Below, piece by piece: positions 49,875 to 58,886 of a DNA stretch of 64,000 nt. Under the pieces are notes generated by a model. That model was given only the letters and a program-made list of their open reading frames with translations. It ran no database searches and was not told the DNA's origin. Made by a program: the position numbers and the translations under genes. Position 1 is the first letter of the stretch; each line of letters begins with the position of its first letter. Source of the stretch: Mycolicibacterium chlorophenolicum (lineage in GTDB: Bacteria > Actinomycetota > Actinomycetes > Mycobacteriales > Mycobacteriaceae); contig NZ_JYNL01000023.1 in the NCBI RefSeq assembly GCF_001044235.1, forward strand, positions 107,662-171,661. The letters are read 5' to 3'.

Positions 49875-49889
49875 TGTTGACCGTCGACA
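49875..49889. promoter_or_regulatory. GntR-type operator copy 3
   Basis: TGTTGAC-C-GTCGACA, extended to CACTGTTGAC-C-GTCGACAGTG (49872-49892, 9 of 10 pairs). It lies 30 bp before the MFS start, where it could block the rightward promoter. Confidence 0.6.
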
Positions 49890-49919
49890 GTGACGCAGAT
49901 CTTTGAAAGGATGGCCATC

Positions 49920-51254
49920 ATGAGCGATGACGCTCTGACGATGCGGGGCCCGGTGCACGGCACACCGGACGCCAAGCGGGTCGCGATCGGTTCCGGGGTG
50001 GGCGCGGTCATCGAGACCTATGACTTCATCGGGTTCGGCACCGCCGCCGCGCTGTACTTCGGTCACGCGTTCTTCCCCAACTCCAGCCCGGTCGCCGGCA
50101 CGCTGGCCGCCTTCGCGACACTCGGCGTCGGGTTCGCCGCCCGCCCGCTCGGCGGCATCATCGGCGGGCATCTCGGCGACAAAGTCGGCCGCAAGCCGGT
50201 GCTGGTCGCCTCGCTGATCGTGATGGGACTGGCGACGTTCGCGATCGGCCTGCTGCCCACCTACGCCGCGGTCGGGGTGCTGGCGCCCATCCTTCTGGTC
50301 ACCGTGCGCATCATCCAGGGCCTGGCGTTCGGCGCCGAATGGGGCGGCGCGATCCTGATGAGCTACGAGCACGCCCCGTGGAAGCAGAAGGGCCGCTACA
50401 CCGGCATGGTGCAGGCGGGCTTCCCGGTGGGACTGCTGCTGGCCAACCTGGTGTTCCTGGTCAGTGTCCACCTCGGCGGCGACTGGGCATGGCGGGTGCC
50501 GTTCCTGGCCAGCATCGTGCTCGTCATCGTGGGCCTGATCATCCGCGCCAAGGTTCCCGAGTCCCCGGTCTTCGAGAACGTGAAGGACAAGGGAGCCATC
50601 GTCAAGGCGCCGATCGTCGAGGTCGTCAAGAAGGACTGGCGAAACATCGTGCGCGGCATCGGCCTTCGCATCGCCGAGACCGCGGGATACGCGGTCTCCA
50701 TCACCTACATGATCAGCTACCTGAAGAACGCCGACCTCGCCACCAAGACCGAAACCCTTGTGGCACTCTGCATCGCGTCGTTCCTGGGCATCTTCGCCAC
50801 GATGGGATGGGCGCGGTTGACCGACAAGCTCGGCCGCCGGCCGGTCTATCTCGCGGTCTGCGCGTTCGGCATTCCGTTCGGCGTGCTGATGTTCCTGCTC
50901 GTCAACACCGGGCTGTTCCTGGTGATCATCGCGACGTTCGCGATCTCCTACGGCGTCTGCCAGAATGCGCTGGCGGGTGCGCAGGGCGCATGGTTCCCCG
51001 AGCTGTTCACCGCGAACACCCGCGCCTCGGGAGCCTCACTGGCCTATCAGATCTCGGCGATGGTCTCCGGCTTCACGCCGTTCATCACCACACTGCTCTT
51101 CGAGGGATTCGGCTGGATGGGTCCCGCGCTGCTGTTCTCCGGATACGCCGCGATCGGTCTGATCGCCGCGCTGGCCACCCGCGAGACCTGGGGGCCGGCC
51201 GAGCGCAAGGCCGCCGACATCGCCGCCCGCCAGTCCCATGCGCTGGCCCGCTGA
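49920..51254 (+). CDS. MFS transporter, metabolite:H+ symporter (MHS) type
   Basis: A 444-residue 12-TM transporter. E-T-Y-D-F-I-G-F-G near residue 34, R-P-L-G-G-I-I-G-G-H-L-G-D-K-V-G-R-K near 76 and R-I-I-Q-G-L-A-F-G-A-E-W-G-G-A near 130 are the signatures of the MHS family (shikimate, citrate, proline/betaine carriers). GAAAGGA at 49905-49911 serves ATG 49920; starts at 49890 and 49911 are less well placed. It overlaps the transketolase-N gene by one base. Confidence 0.88.
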   Translation: MSDDALTMRGPVHGTPDAKRVAIGSGVGAVIETYDFIGFGTAAALYFGHAFFPNSSPVAGTLAAFATLGVGFAARPLGGIIGGHLGDKVGRKPVLVASLIVMGLATFAIGLLPTYAAVGVLAPILLVTVRIIQGLAFGAEWGGAILMSYEHAPWKQKGRYTGMVQAGFPVGLLLANLVFLVSVHLGGDWAWRVPFLASIVLVIVGLIIRAKVPESPVFENVKDKGAIVKAPIVEVVKKDWRNIVRGIGLRIAETAGYAVSITYMISYLKNADLATKTETLVALCIASFLGIFATMGWARLTDKLGRRPVYLAVCAFGIPFGVLMFLLVNTGLFLVIIATFAISYGVCQNALAGAQGAWFPELFTANTRASGASLAYQISAMVSGFTPFITTLLFEGFGWMGPALLFSGYAAIGLIAALATRETWGPAERKAADIAARQSHALAR

Positions 51255-52081
51255 TGCGCGCGCAACGGGTGCGTGACGCTGCCTACCGGATGCGTCACCA
51301 CGTGCTCGACATGGGCGAGGCGCAGGGCCAGGGCTACGTCGGTCAGGCCCTCGGGGCCGCCGACATGCTCGCCGCCGTGTACGTCGACCAGCTCACCTAC
51401 CGTGCCGAGGATCCGCACTGGGAGGGCCGCGACCGGTTCCTGCTCTCGACGGGCCACTATGCGATCGGCCTCTACGCCGCACTCGCCGAGGCCGGCATCA
51501 TCGGCGCCGACGAACTCGACAGCTACGGCTCGGACGACTCCCGGCTGCCGATGTCCGGAATGGCAAGCTACACACCGGGGATGGAGATCTCCGGCGGATC
51601 GCTCGGGCACGGCCTCACCGTCGCGGTGGGCATGGCCCTGGGTCTGCGCCATCAGGGGTCGCAGGCCCGGGTGATCAACTTTCTGTCCGACGGTGAACTC
51701 GACGAGGGCTCGACGTGGGAGGCCGCGATGGGCGCGTCGCACCATCGGCTGGGGAACCTGGTCGCGATGGTGGACATCAACGCGCTGCAGGCCGACGGTC
51801 CCACGGTCGGCGTGCTGCGGACCGAACCGGTGGCCGACAAGTGGGCCGCCTGCGGCTGGCACGTGCAGCGGGTGGACGGCAACGACGTCGACGCCCTCCT
51901 GGCCGCGTTCGACGGGATCAGCACCGAGCAGCCCTCGGTCATCCTGTGCGACACCATAATCGGCCGCGGTGTGCCGATGCTCGAACAGCGGGAGAAGGCG
52001 CACTTCATGCGCATCGACGCCGACGAGTGGCAGATCTGCCGCGACCAGCTGACCGAAGGCTATCGAGGAGTACCGGCATGA
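51254..52081 (+). CDS. Transketolase, N-terminal (TPP-binding) subunit
   Basis: A 275-residue protein equal to the N-terminal half of transketolase. H-V-L-D-M-G near the start, S-G-G-S-L-G-H-G-L near residue 116 and the TPP motif S-D-G-E-L-D-E-G-S-T-W-E-A-A-M near 140, ending with D-I-N, are present; the first Gly of the usual G-D-G is Ser here. With the next gene it forms a split transketolase, which moves a two-carbon ketol unit between sugars. The start overlaps the MFS stop by one base (TGATG). The frame is also open far upstream, in the shadow of MFS. Confidence 0.9.
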   Translation: MRAQRVRDAAYRMRHHVLDMGEAQGQGYVGQALGAADMLAAVYVDQLTYRAEDPHWEGRDRFLLSTGHYAIGLYAALAEAGIIGADELDSYGSDDSRLPMSGMASYTPGMEISGGSLGHGLTVAVGMALGLRHQGSQARVINFLSDGELDEGSTWEAAMGASHHRLGNLVAMVDINALQADGPTVGVLRTEPVADKWAACGWHVQRVDGNDVDALLAAFDGISTEQPSVILCDTIIGRGVPMLEQREKAHFMRIDADEWQICRDQLTEGYRGVPA

Positions 52082-53061
52082 CCTCTGGAACCAAGCTCAA
52101 GACCTCGGCGATGATCGCGTCGTTCGCCGATCCGGGTCAGAAGACGACGCCGGCTCCGTTCGGGCACGCACTGGTCGAGGCCGCCCGGCGCGACGACCGC
52201 ATCGTCGGGCTCACCGCCGACCTCGGCAAGTACACCGACATGCACATTTTCGCCCAGGCCTTTCCCGACCGCTTCTTCCAGATGGGCATGGCCGAGCAGC
52301 TGCTGTTCGGCGCCGCCGCGGGCATGGCCGAGACCGGGCTGGTGCCGTTCGCGTCGACGTACTCGGTGTTCGCGGCGCGGCGCGCCTACGACTTCATCTG
52401 TCTCGACATCGCCGAGCCGAACCTCAACGTCAACGTCGTCGGCGGGCTGCCCGGCCTCACCACCGGATACGGTCCGTCGCACCAGGCGACCGAGGACATG
52501 GCGATCTTTCGTGGCATGCCGAATCTGACCATCGTGGATCCGTGCGATTCGGTCGACATCGAGCAGGCCGTGCCACAGTTGGCCGAGCACCCGGGCCCCA
52601 CGTATCTGCGGCTGCTGCGCGGCAACGTGCCCACGGTGCTGGACGAGTACGACTACCGCTTCGAGCTGGGTAAGGCGAAGGTGCTGCGCGGCGGGGCGGA
52701 CGTCGTGTTGATCTCGTCGGGGCTGATGACCATGCGGGCGCTGCAGGCGGCCGAGCAACTGGCGACCCACCACGTGGACGTCGCCGTGGTGCACACGCCG
52801 ACCATCAAGCCGTTCGACGCGGAAACCGTTCTCGCGCAGGTCGACTCGGACCGGCTGGTGCTCACCTGTGAGAACCACACCGTGGTCGGCGGTCTCTTCG
52901 AGACGGTGGCCGGGGCGGCAGTGCGGCGGGGCATCGGCACGCAGATCACCCCGATCGGCCTGCCCGACGAGTTCCTCGCCGCCGGAGCGCTGCCCACCCT
53001 GCACGAGCGCTACGGCCTGTCGACCGCGCGGATCGTCGCGACCGTGCTCGAGCGACTGTAG
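52078..53061 (+). CDS. Transketolase, C-terminal (pyrimidine-binding plus C) subunit
   Basis: A 327-residue protein equal to the C-terminal half of transketolase. It contains the pyrimidine-binding domain (L-T-A-D-L near residue 45; M-G-M-A-E-Q near 71 with the Glu that activates TPP; F-A-S-T-Y-S-V-F near 92) and the C-terminal domain. ATG 52078 overlaps the N-subunit stop by 4 bp, fitting a 1:1 complex. Split transketolases in sugar-catabolic loci often act on unusual ketose phosphates. No sugar kinase is encoded nearby, so the substrate remains open. Confidence 0.9.
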   Translation: MTSGTKLKTSAMIASFADPGQKTTPAPFGHALVEAARRDDRIVGLTADLGKYTDMHIFAQAFPDRFFQMGMAEQLLFGAAAGMAETGLVPFASTYSVFAARRAYDFICLDIAEPNLNVNVVGGLPGLTTGYGPSHQATEDMAIFRGMPNLTIVDPCDSVDIEQAVPQLAEHPGPTYLRLLRGNVPTVLDEYDYRFELGKAKVLRGGADVVLISSGLMTMRALQAAEQLATHHVDVAVVHTPTIKPFDAETVLAQVDSDRLVLTCENHTVVGGLFETVAGAAVRRGIGTQITPIGLPDEFLAAGALPTLHERYGLSTARIVATVLERL

Positions 53062-53068
53062 GATTCGA

Positions 53069-53090
53069 TGTCGACAGCCAAATGTTGACA
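53069..53090. promoter_or_regulatory. Possible GntR operator copy 4 upstream of gntR
   Basis: Two TGTYGACA half-sites in direct order (TGTCGACA 53069-53076 and TGTTGACA 53083-53090, 14 bp apart), just before the gntR ribosome binding site. The half-site is the same as in copies 1-3 but the symmetry is weaker. Confidence 0.4.
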
Positions 53091-53105
53091 GTCAGGGAGC
53101 CCTTC

Positions 53106-53768
53106 ATGTCGGTCGAGTCGACGTCGCTGCTGCGGCTGGAGAAGACCAGCCTCCGGGAGCAGGCGCTGACCGCGCTGCGACGGGCCATCACCACCGGCGC
53201 GCTGACGCCCGGCACCCACCTCGTGGAGACCGAACTCTCCGAAGCGCTGCAGATCAGCCGGGGCACGCTGCGGGAGGCGATGCGTCAGCTCCAGCAGGAG
53301 GGGCTCATCTCGGCGGGCGCTCGGGGCCGGCTGTCGGTGCGTCACCTCGACGCGAAGGAGATCGCCGACATCTTCGACGTCCGGGCGGCGCTGGAATCGC
53401 TGGCCGCCACCCTGCTGGCCGCGCGGTCCGACCGCGCGGAGACCGCGCAGGCGCTGCGCCGCGCCGTCGAGGACATGGATCGGTGGTCGGCCTCCAACCT
53501 GGAGGACCGCATCGAGGCCGACCTGAGGTTCCACCGGACCATGTGCCAGCTGACCGGCAACGAGACGCTGGTGCACTCCTGGTCGTCGCTGGAAGGCAGC
53601 ATCCGGATGTCGATCATGTTCGCCGGGGTGGACCGGGCGCTGAAGAACATGGACGTCCACCGTCATCTCGCGATCGTCGACGCCATCGAGGCGGGCGACG
53701 GCACCGCCGCGGCGGCCACGGTGCGCGAGCACATGGCCGGTGCGGCCGCCGTCCTGATCGACGCGTAG
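53106..53768 (+). CDS. GntR-family (FadR/FCD subfamily) transcriptional regulator
   Basis: A 220-residue regulator. The N-terminal winged helix (about 10-72) has T-L-R-E-A-M-R-Q-L-Q-Q-E-G-L, and the C-terminal all-helical FCD domain has the metal-binding pattern D-x-x-F-H near residues 140-144 followed by later His residues (H-R-H-L near 185). FCD regulators sense small carboxylates or sugar acids. ATG 53106 follows AGGGAG; an upstream ATG at 53082 overlaps the operator half-site. It closes the transketolase operon and probably regulates it from the dyads at 49782-49889. Confidence 0.88.
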   Translation: MSVESTSLLRLEKTSLREQALTALRRAITTGALTPGTHLVETELSEALQISRGTLREAMRQLQQEGLISAGARGRLSVRHLDAKEIADIFDVRAALESLAATLLAARSDRAETAQALRRAVEDMDRWSASNLEDRIEADLRFHRTMCQLTGNETLVHSWSSLEGSIRMSIMFAGVDRALKNMDVHRHLAIVDAIEAGDGTAAAATVREHMAGAAAVLIDA

Positions 53769-53799
53769 CCGCCTCGCGGACCCGTTAAGACAACGCAGG

Positions 53800-54000
53800 G
53801 GCGGGCACCGCGGTGAGATACAGGCCACATGCTGGGCCTTGTGTGTCGCGGCACCCGCGGAGGTAGGGATTCCGAGCGAAACCCGTAAAGAGGTCGCTCG
53901 GGACCGTCAAAAAGGCATAAAGATCCTGGCGGACGCCCCCGCTCGAGCAGATGCTGATTGCGGCCTGCGAGATCCGCCGGCCCACGCTCGTGTGGGAGAA
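53800..54000 (+). ncRNA. Structured leader RNA upstream of the kdp operon (candidate c-di-AMP-type riboswitch)
   Basis: This 235-bp gap holds no gene but has strong dyad structure. A long hairpin has GCGGG at its base pairing with CCCGC and an AGGCC/GGCCT core (about 53801-53865). A 7-bp perfect stem CCGAGCG/CGCTCGG follows (53872-53905). CCCAC-GCTCGT-GTGGG (53981-53996) has a 3' arm that covers part of the ribosome binding site GGGAGA (53994-53999). Short matches in order (GGTGAGATA, GGTAGGGA, CGAAACCCGT) recall the ydaO/c-di-AMP class, but I cannot confirm the family. Confidence 0.4.
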
Positions 54001-54003
54001 CCC

Positions 54004-54087
54004 ATGGCAGTTGTCATTTTCCTGGTGCTGACGGTGGCGGTCTTCGCCCTGCTCGGCCTGGTGCAGAGGCTGGTCGAGCGGCTGTGA
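54004..54087 (+). CDS. 27-residue single-TM peptide at the head of the kdp operon
   Basis: ATG 54004 opens a 27-residue frame, hydrophobic for about 20 residues ([18 protein letters not shown]) and ending Q-R-L-V-E-R-L. GGGAGA lies 4 nt upstream, and its stop overlaps the kdpF GTG (GTGA). It is not KdpF, which follows and is complete. A single TM helix with a charged amphipathic tail suggests a small membrane subunit or regulator of the Kdp complex. I do not know a described function. Confidence 0.6.
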   Translation: MAVVIFLVLTVAVFALLGLVQRLVERL

Positions 54088-54173
54088 GCTACGACAACAT
54101 CGTCGGCTTGGTGCTCGCGGTCCTCATCGCCGTCTTCCTCTTCGCCGCCCTACTCTTTCCCGAGAGGTTCTAG
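54084..54173 (+). CDS. kdpF: KdpF, small subunit of the K+-transporting ATPase
   Basis: A 29-residue single-TM peptide beginning [10 protein letters not shown] (GTG start) and ending L-F-P-E-R-F, very similar to the mycobacterial KdpF pattern D-N-I-V-G-L-V...L-L-F-P-E-K-F. It stabilises the KdpABC complex in the membrane. It overlaps the 27-residue ORF upstream by 4 bp and kdpA by one base. Confidence 0.88.
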   Translation: MSYDNIVGLVLAVLIAVFLFAALLFPERF

Positions 54174-55843
54174 TGAGCTCGACCACCGCGGGGATCCTCT
54201 TCCTCGTTTCGCTCGTCGTCGCACTGGCGGCCGTCCATGTGCCGCTGGGCGACTACATGTATCGCGTCTACACCTCCGATAAGCATCTCGGCGGGGAGCG
54301 CGTGATCTACCGGCTGATCGGCGCCGACCCGAAGGCGGAGCAGACCTGGGGCGCTTACGCCCGCAGCGTGCTCGCCTTCTCGGCGGTCAGCATCCTGTTC
54401 CTGTTCGTCCTGCAGCTCGTGCAGGGCAGGCTGCCACTGCACCTCAACGACCCGGCGACCCCGATGACCCCGGCGCTGGCGTGGAACACCGCGGTCAGCT
54501 TCGTGACCAACACGAACTGGCAGGCCTACTCCGGTGAGTCGACGCAGGGCCACCTGGTGCAGATGGCCGGCCTCGCCGTGCAGAACTTCGTCTCCGCCGC
54601 CGTCGGCATGGCCGTGGCGATGGCGTTCGTGCGCGGGCTGGCCCGCCGCAACACCGGCGAGCTCGGCAACTTCTGGGTCGACCTGGTGCGGGGCTGTGGC
54701 CGGATCCTGTTGCCGCTGTCCGTGATCGGCGCGATCGTACTCATCGCCGGCGGAGTGATCCAGAACTTCGCGCTGCACGATCAGGTGGTCAGTACGATCG
54801 CCGGTGGCAGCCAGGTCATCCCGGGCGGCCCCGTCGCCAGCCAGGAAGTCATCAAGGAACTCGGCACCAATGGCGGCGGCTTCTTCAACGTCAACTCCGC
54901 GCATCCGTTCGAGAACCCCACCACGTGGACGAACTGGATCCAGATCTTCCTGATCCTCGTGATCGCGTTTTCACTGCCGCGCACGTTCGGCCGCATGGTC
55001 GGCAGCAAGAAGCAGGGCTATGCGATCGTCGCCGTGATGGGCGTCATCGCGACGATCAGCTGGAGCCTCACCCTGCTCTTCCAGCTGCAGGCGCACGGCA
55101 CGGTGCCGACCGCGGTGGGCTCTGCGATGGAAGGCGTGGAACAGCGCTTCGGAGTGGCTGATTCGGCGGTCTTCGCCGCGTCGACCACACTGACCTCCAC
55201 GGGCGCGGTGAACTCCTTCCACGACTCCTACACCAGCCTCGGCGGCATGATGACGCTGTTCAACATGCAGCTGGGCGAGGTCGCACCCGGCGGTGTCGGC
55301 TCGGGCCTGTACGGCATGTTGATCCTCGCGGTCATCACGGTGTTCATCGCCGGCCTGATGGTCGGACGCACGCCCGAGTACCTGGGCAAGAAGATCACCC
55401 CGCGCGAGATCAAGCTCGCAGCAACGTATTTCCTGATCACTCCGCTGATCGTGCTGACCGGGACCGCCGTCGCGATGGCGATGCCCGGACAGCGTGCCAG
55501 CATGCTCAACACCGGTCCGCACGGACTGTCCGAGGTGCTGTACGCGTTCACCTCTGCGGCGAACAACAACGGTTCTGCGTTCGCCGGGATCACCGTCAAC
55601 ACCGAGTGGTACAACACCGCACTCGGCCTGGCGATGGTGTTCGGCCGGTTCCTGCCGATCATCTTCGCGCTGGCGCTGGCCGGTTCGCTTGCCCGCCAGG
55701 GCAAGACGCCGGAGTCGATCGGCACGCTGCCCACCCACCGGCCGCAGTTCGTCGGCATGGTCGCCGGCGTGACGCTGATCCTGGTCGCCCTGACCTTCCT
55801 GCCCATGCTCGCGCTCGGGCCCCTTGCTGAAGGAATTCACTGA
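54173..55843 (+). CDS. kdpA: Potassium-transporting ATPase subunit A
   Basis: A 556-residue, ten-TM channel-like subunit that selects and passes K+. The repeated selectivity-filter segments are visible: S-F-V-T-N-T-N-W-Q near residue 109, G-T-N-G-G-G-F-F-N near 231, a T-S-T-G-A-type segment near 342 and T-S-A-A-N-N-N-G-S near 460. GTG 54173 overlaps the kdpF TAG by one base. TGATG overlap leads into kdpB. Confidence 0.97.
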   Translation: MSSTTAGILFLVSLVVALAAVHVPLGDYMYRVYTSDKHLGGERVIYRLIGADPKAEQTWGAYARSVLAFSAVSILFLFVLQLVQGRLPLHLNDPATPMTPALAWNTAVSFVTNTNWQAYSGESTQGHLVQMAGLAVQNFVSAAVGMAVAMAFVRGLARRNTGELGNFWVDLVRGCGRILLPLSVIGAIVLIAGGVIQNFALHDQVVSTIAGGSQVIPGGPVASQEVIKELGTNGGGFFNVNSAHPFENPTTWTNWIQIFLILVIAFSLPRTFGRMVGSKKQGYAIVAVMGVIATISWSLTLLFQLQAHGTVPTAVGSAMEGVEQRFGVADSAVFAASTTLTSTGAVNSFHDSYTSLGGMMTLFNMQLGEVAPGGVGSGLYGMLILAVITVFIAGLMVGRTPEYLGKKITPREIKLAATYFLITPLIVLTGTAVAMAMPGQRASMLNTGPHGLSEVLYAFTSAANNNGSAFAGITVNTEWYNTALGLAMVFGRFLPIIFALALAGSLARQGKTPESIGTLPTHRPQFVGMVAGVTLILVALTFLPMLALGPLAEGIH

Positions 55844-58002
55844 TGTCTGTCACCACCATCGACGCCGCGCAGAAGAAACCTGCGGCCTCCGCGTCGCCCG
55901 GCAGCAAGATGCAGGGCGGGCTCCTGGATCCGAAGATGCTCTGGAAGTCGTTGCCCAGCGCCGTGATCAAGCTGGATCCCCGTTCCCTGTGGCGCAACCC
56001 GGTCATGTTCATCGTCGAGTTGGGCGCGGTCTGGAGCACCGTCCTGGCGATCGCCGACCCCACCTGGTTCGGGTGGCTGATCGTGATATGGCTCTGGCTC
56101 ACCGTCGTTTTCGCCAATCTGGCCGAGGCCGTCGCCGAAGGCCGCGGCAAGGCGCAGGCGGAGTCGCTGCGCAAGACCAAGACCTCCACGATGGCACGCA
56201 GGCTCGTCGACTGGCAGCCGGGCGGCCGCGCCCACGAGGAGGAGGTCGCGGCCCCGCTGCTGCAGCAGGGTGACGTCGTCGTCGTCGAAGCGGGGCAGGT
56301 GATCCCGGGTGACGGCGACGTCGTCGAGGGCATCGCCTCGGTGGACGAGTCGGCCATCACCGGTGAGTCCGCGCCGGTGATCCGGGAATCCGGTGGGGAC
56401 CGGTCAGCGGTGACCGGCGGCACCACCGTGCTCTCGGACCGCATCGTCGTGCGGATCACCCAGAAGCCGGGTGAGAGCTTCATCGACCGGATGATCTCCC
56501 TGGTCGAGGGCGCCAACCGGCAGAAGACCCCCAACGAGATCGCACTCAACATCCTGCTCGCGTCGCTGACGATCATCTTCGTGTTCGCGGTCGCGACGCT
56601 GCAGCCGTTGGCGATCTACTCCAAGATGAACAACCCCGGGGTGCCGGACAATCTGGCGCTCAACGGAAACGGTGTCACCGGAATCGTGATGGTGTCGCTG
56701 CTGGTGTGCCTGATCCCCACCACCATCGGGGCGCTGCTCTCAGCCATCGGTATCGCCGGGATGGACCGTCTGGTGCAGCGCAACGTGCTGGCCATGTCCG
56801 GCCGTGCGGTCGAGGCGGCCGGTGATGTGAACACCCTGCTGCTCGACAAGACCGGCACCATCACGCTGGGCAACCGGCAGGCCGCGGCGTTCGTGCCGCT
56901 CGACGGTGTCACCGAAGCGCAGCTCGCCGACGCGGCCCAGCTGTCCAGCCTCGCCGACGAGACACCCGAGGGCCGCTCCATCGTGGTGTTCGCCAAGCAG
57001 CAGTACGGGCTGCGGGCCCGCACCCCGGGTGAGCTCGCGCACGCACACTGGATCGAATTCTCGGCCACCACACGGATGTCCGGCGTCGATCTGCGAGACG
57101 GAAGCGACGAGCACCAACTCCGCAAGGGCGCCGCCGCATCGGTTGCCGAGTGGGTCCGCTCCCACGGCGTCGACGTGCCGACCCAGCTCGGTGACGTCGT
57201 CGACGGCATCTCGGCCGCCGGCGGTACCCCGCTGGCCGTCGGCGAGGTGCACAACGGAACCGCGAGGATGCTCGGCGTCATCCACCTCAAGGACGTCGTC
57301 AAGCAGGGTATGCGCGAGCGCTTCGACGAGATGCGCCGCATGGGCATCCGCACGGTGATGATCACCGGCGACAACCCGTTGACCGCCAAGGCCATTGCCG
57401 ACGAGGCCGGTGTCGACGACTTCCTCGCCGAGGCCACGCCCGAAGACAAGATGGCGCTGATCAAGAAGGAGCAGGCCGGCGGCAAGCTCGTCGCGATGAC
57501 CGGTGACGGCACGAACGACGCGCCCGCACTGGCTCAGGCCGACGTCGGGGTGGCGATGAACAGCGGCACCTCGGCGGCCAAAGAGGCCGGCAACATGGTC
57601 GATCTCGACTCCGACCCGACCAAGCTGATCGAGATCGTCGAGATCGGCAAGCAGTTGCTGATCACCCGCGGTGCGTTGACGACGTTCTCCATCGCCAACG
57701 ACATCGCGAAGTACTTCGCGATCATCCCCGCGCTGTTCGTCGGGCTGTTCCCCGGTCTGGACCTGCTCAACATCATGCGGCTGCACAGCCCGCAGTCGGC
57801 GATCCTCTCGGCGGTGATCTTCAACGCCCTGGTGATCGTCGCGCTGATCCCGCTGGCATTGCGCGGGGTGCGCTACACCCCGAGCAGCGCCTCGAAACTG
57901 TTGAGCCGCAACCTCTCCATCTACGGCCTCGGTGGGATCATCGCGCCCTTCATCGGCATCAAGCTGATCGATCTGGTCGTCCAACTCTTCCCAGGAATGT
58001 GA
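55843..58002 (+). CDS. kdpB: Potassium-transporting ATPase subunit B (P-type ATPase)
   Basis: A 719-residue P-type ATPase that supplies energy for KdpFABC. The phosphorylation site is D335 in D-K-T-G-T-I-T. The actuator motif T-G-E-S (near 173) contains the Ser that is phosphorylated for inhibition in E. coli. G-D-N-P-L-T near 510 and G-D-G-T-N-D-A-P-A near 556 complete the P domain. It carries a ~35-residue N-terminal extension typical of actinobacterial KdpB. It is followed by kdpC after one base. Confidence 0.97.
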   Translation: MSVTTIDAAQKKPAASASPGSKMQGGLLDPKMLWKSLPSAVIKLDPRSLWRNPVMFIVELGAVWSTVLAIADPTWFGWLIVIWLWLTVVFANLAEAVAEGRGKAQAESLRKTKTSTMARRLVDWQPGGRAHEEEVAAPLLQQGDVVVVEAGQVIPGDGDVVEGIASVDESAITGESAPVIRESGGDRSAVTGGTTVLSDRIVVRITQKPGESFIDRMISLVEGANRQKTPNEIALNILLASLTIIFVFAVATLQPLAIYSKMNNPGVPDNLALNGNGVTGIVMVSLLVCLIPTTIGALLSAIGIAGMDRLVQRNVLAMSGRAVEAAGDVNTLLLDKTGTITLGNRQAAAFVPLDGVTEAQLADAAQLSSLADETPEGRSIVVFAKQQYGLRARTPGELAHAHWIEFSATTRMSGVDLRDGSDEHQLRKGAAASVAEWVRSHGVDVPTQLGDVVDGISAAGGTPLAVGEVHNGTARMLGVIHLKDVVKQGMRERFDEMRRMGIRTVMITGDNPLTAKAIADEAGVDDFLAEATPEDKMALIKKEQAGGKLVAMTGDGTNDAPALAQADVGVAMNSGTSAAKEAGNMVDLDSDPTKLIEIVEIGKQLLITRGALTTFSIANDIAKYFAIIPALFVGLFPGLDLLNIMRLHSPQSAILSAVIFNALVIVALIPLALRGVRYTPSSASKLLSRNLSIYGLGGIIAPFIGIKLIDLVVQLFPGM

Positions 58003-58003
58003 G

Positions 58004-58879
58004 ATGAACTTTTCCAGCCTCCTTCGTCAACACTGGGCGGCGCTGCGCGCGCTGCTCGTCCTCACCGTGATCCTCGGGATCGCCTACCCGGTGTTCATCT
58101 GGCTGGTGGCCCAGCTGCCCGGCCTCTCGCACCGCGCGGACGGCTCGGTCGTCGAGGTCGACGGTGAACCGGTGGGCAGCAGCCTGATCGGCCAATCGTT
58201 CACCACTGCCGACGGCACTGCGCTTCCGCAGTACTTCCAGAGCCGGCCGTCCGCAGCGGGCGACGGCTACGACCCGATGGCCACCAGCGCCAGCAACCTG
58301 GGGCCGGAGAGCATCGTCGACACACCTGACAAGGCCGGCCTGCTGACGCTGGTCTGCTCGCGCAGCAAGGCCGTCGGCGAGCTCGAGGGCGTCGACGGGC
58401 TGCGGCCCTACTGCACCGGCGGCGGTGTCGGCGCGGTGCTGTCGGTCTTCGGCCCTCGCGACGCGCGCGGCGCCGTCGTCGACCCGACCCGGGTGGTCAG
58501 CGTCAACGAAGCCTGCGACACCGTCTCCACCCCGTTCGTGGACACCTACGAGGGCGTGCGCGTCGAGTGCGCGAAGTCCGGTGAGGACTACAGCGCCGGC
58601 CAGATCGTGCCGATCCGCGGAAGCGCACCGGCCGAGCCGGCCGTTCCCGCCGACGCGGTGACAGCGAGCGGCAGCGGCCTGGATCCGCACATCTCACCGG
58701 CCTACGCCGACCTGCAGATCAACCGGGTCGCGCAGGCGCGCGGGGTGTCGCCGGAGGCGATCAGAGCCGTCGTCGCCGACCACACCTCCGGTCGCACTCT
58801 GGGGTTCCTCGGCGAGCCGCGCGTCAACGTGCTGGAATTGAACCTCGCCCTCGACGAGCAGTATCCCGCCAGGAGCTGA
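58004..58879 (+). CDS. kdpC: Potassium-transporting ATPase subunit C
   Basis: A 291-residue subunit with one N-terminal TM helix (about 15-37) and an extracytoplasmic domain. It is longer than the E. coli protein (~190 residues) because of a central insertion (about 100-205) with no recognised motif, though actinobacterial KdpC is often long. Conserved family parts are G-S-x-L-I-G-Q-S-F near 63, Y-F-Q-S-R-P-S near 80, G-S-G-L-D-P-H-I-S near 224 and R-V-A-Q-A-R-G near 243. Confidence 0.94.
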   Translation: MNFSSLLRQHWAALRALLVLTVILGIAYPVFIWLVAQLPGLSHRADGSVVEVDGEPVGSSLIGQSFTTADGTALPQYFQSRPSAAGDGYDPMATSASNLGPESIVDTPDKAGLLTLVCSRSKAVGELEGVDGLRPYCTGGGVGAVLSVFGPRDARGAVVDPTRVVSVNEACDTVSTPFVDTYEGVRVECAKSGEDYSAGQIVPIRGSAPAEPAVPADAVTASGSGLDPHISPAYADLQINRVAQARGVSPEAIRAVVADHTSGRTLGFLGEPRVNVLELNLALDEQYPARS

Positions 58880-58886
58880 ATCCAGC

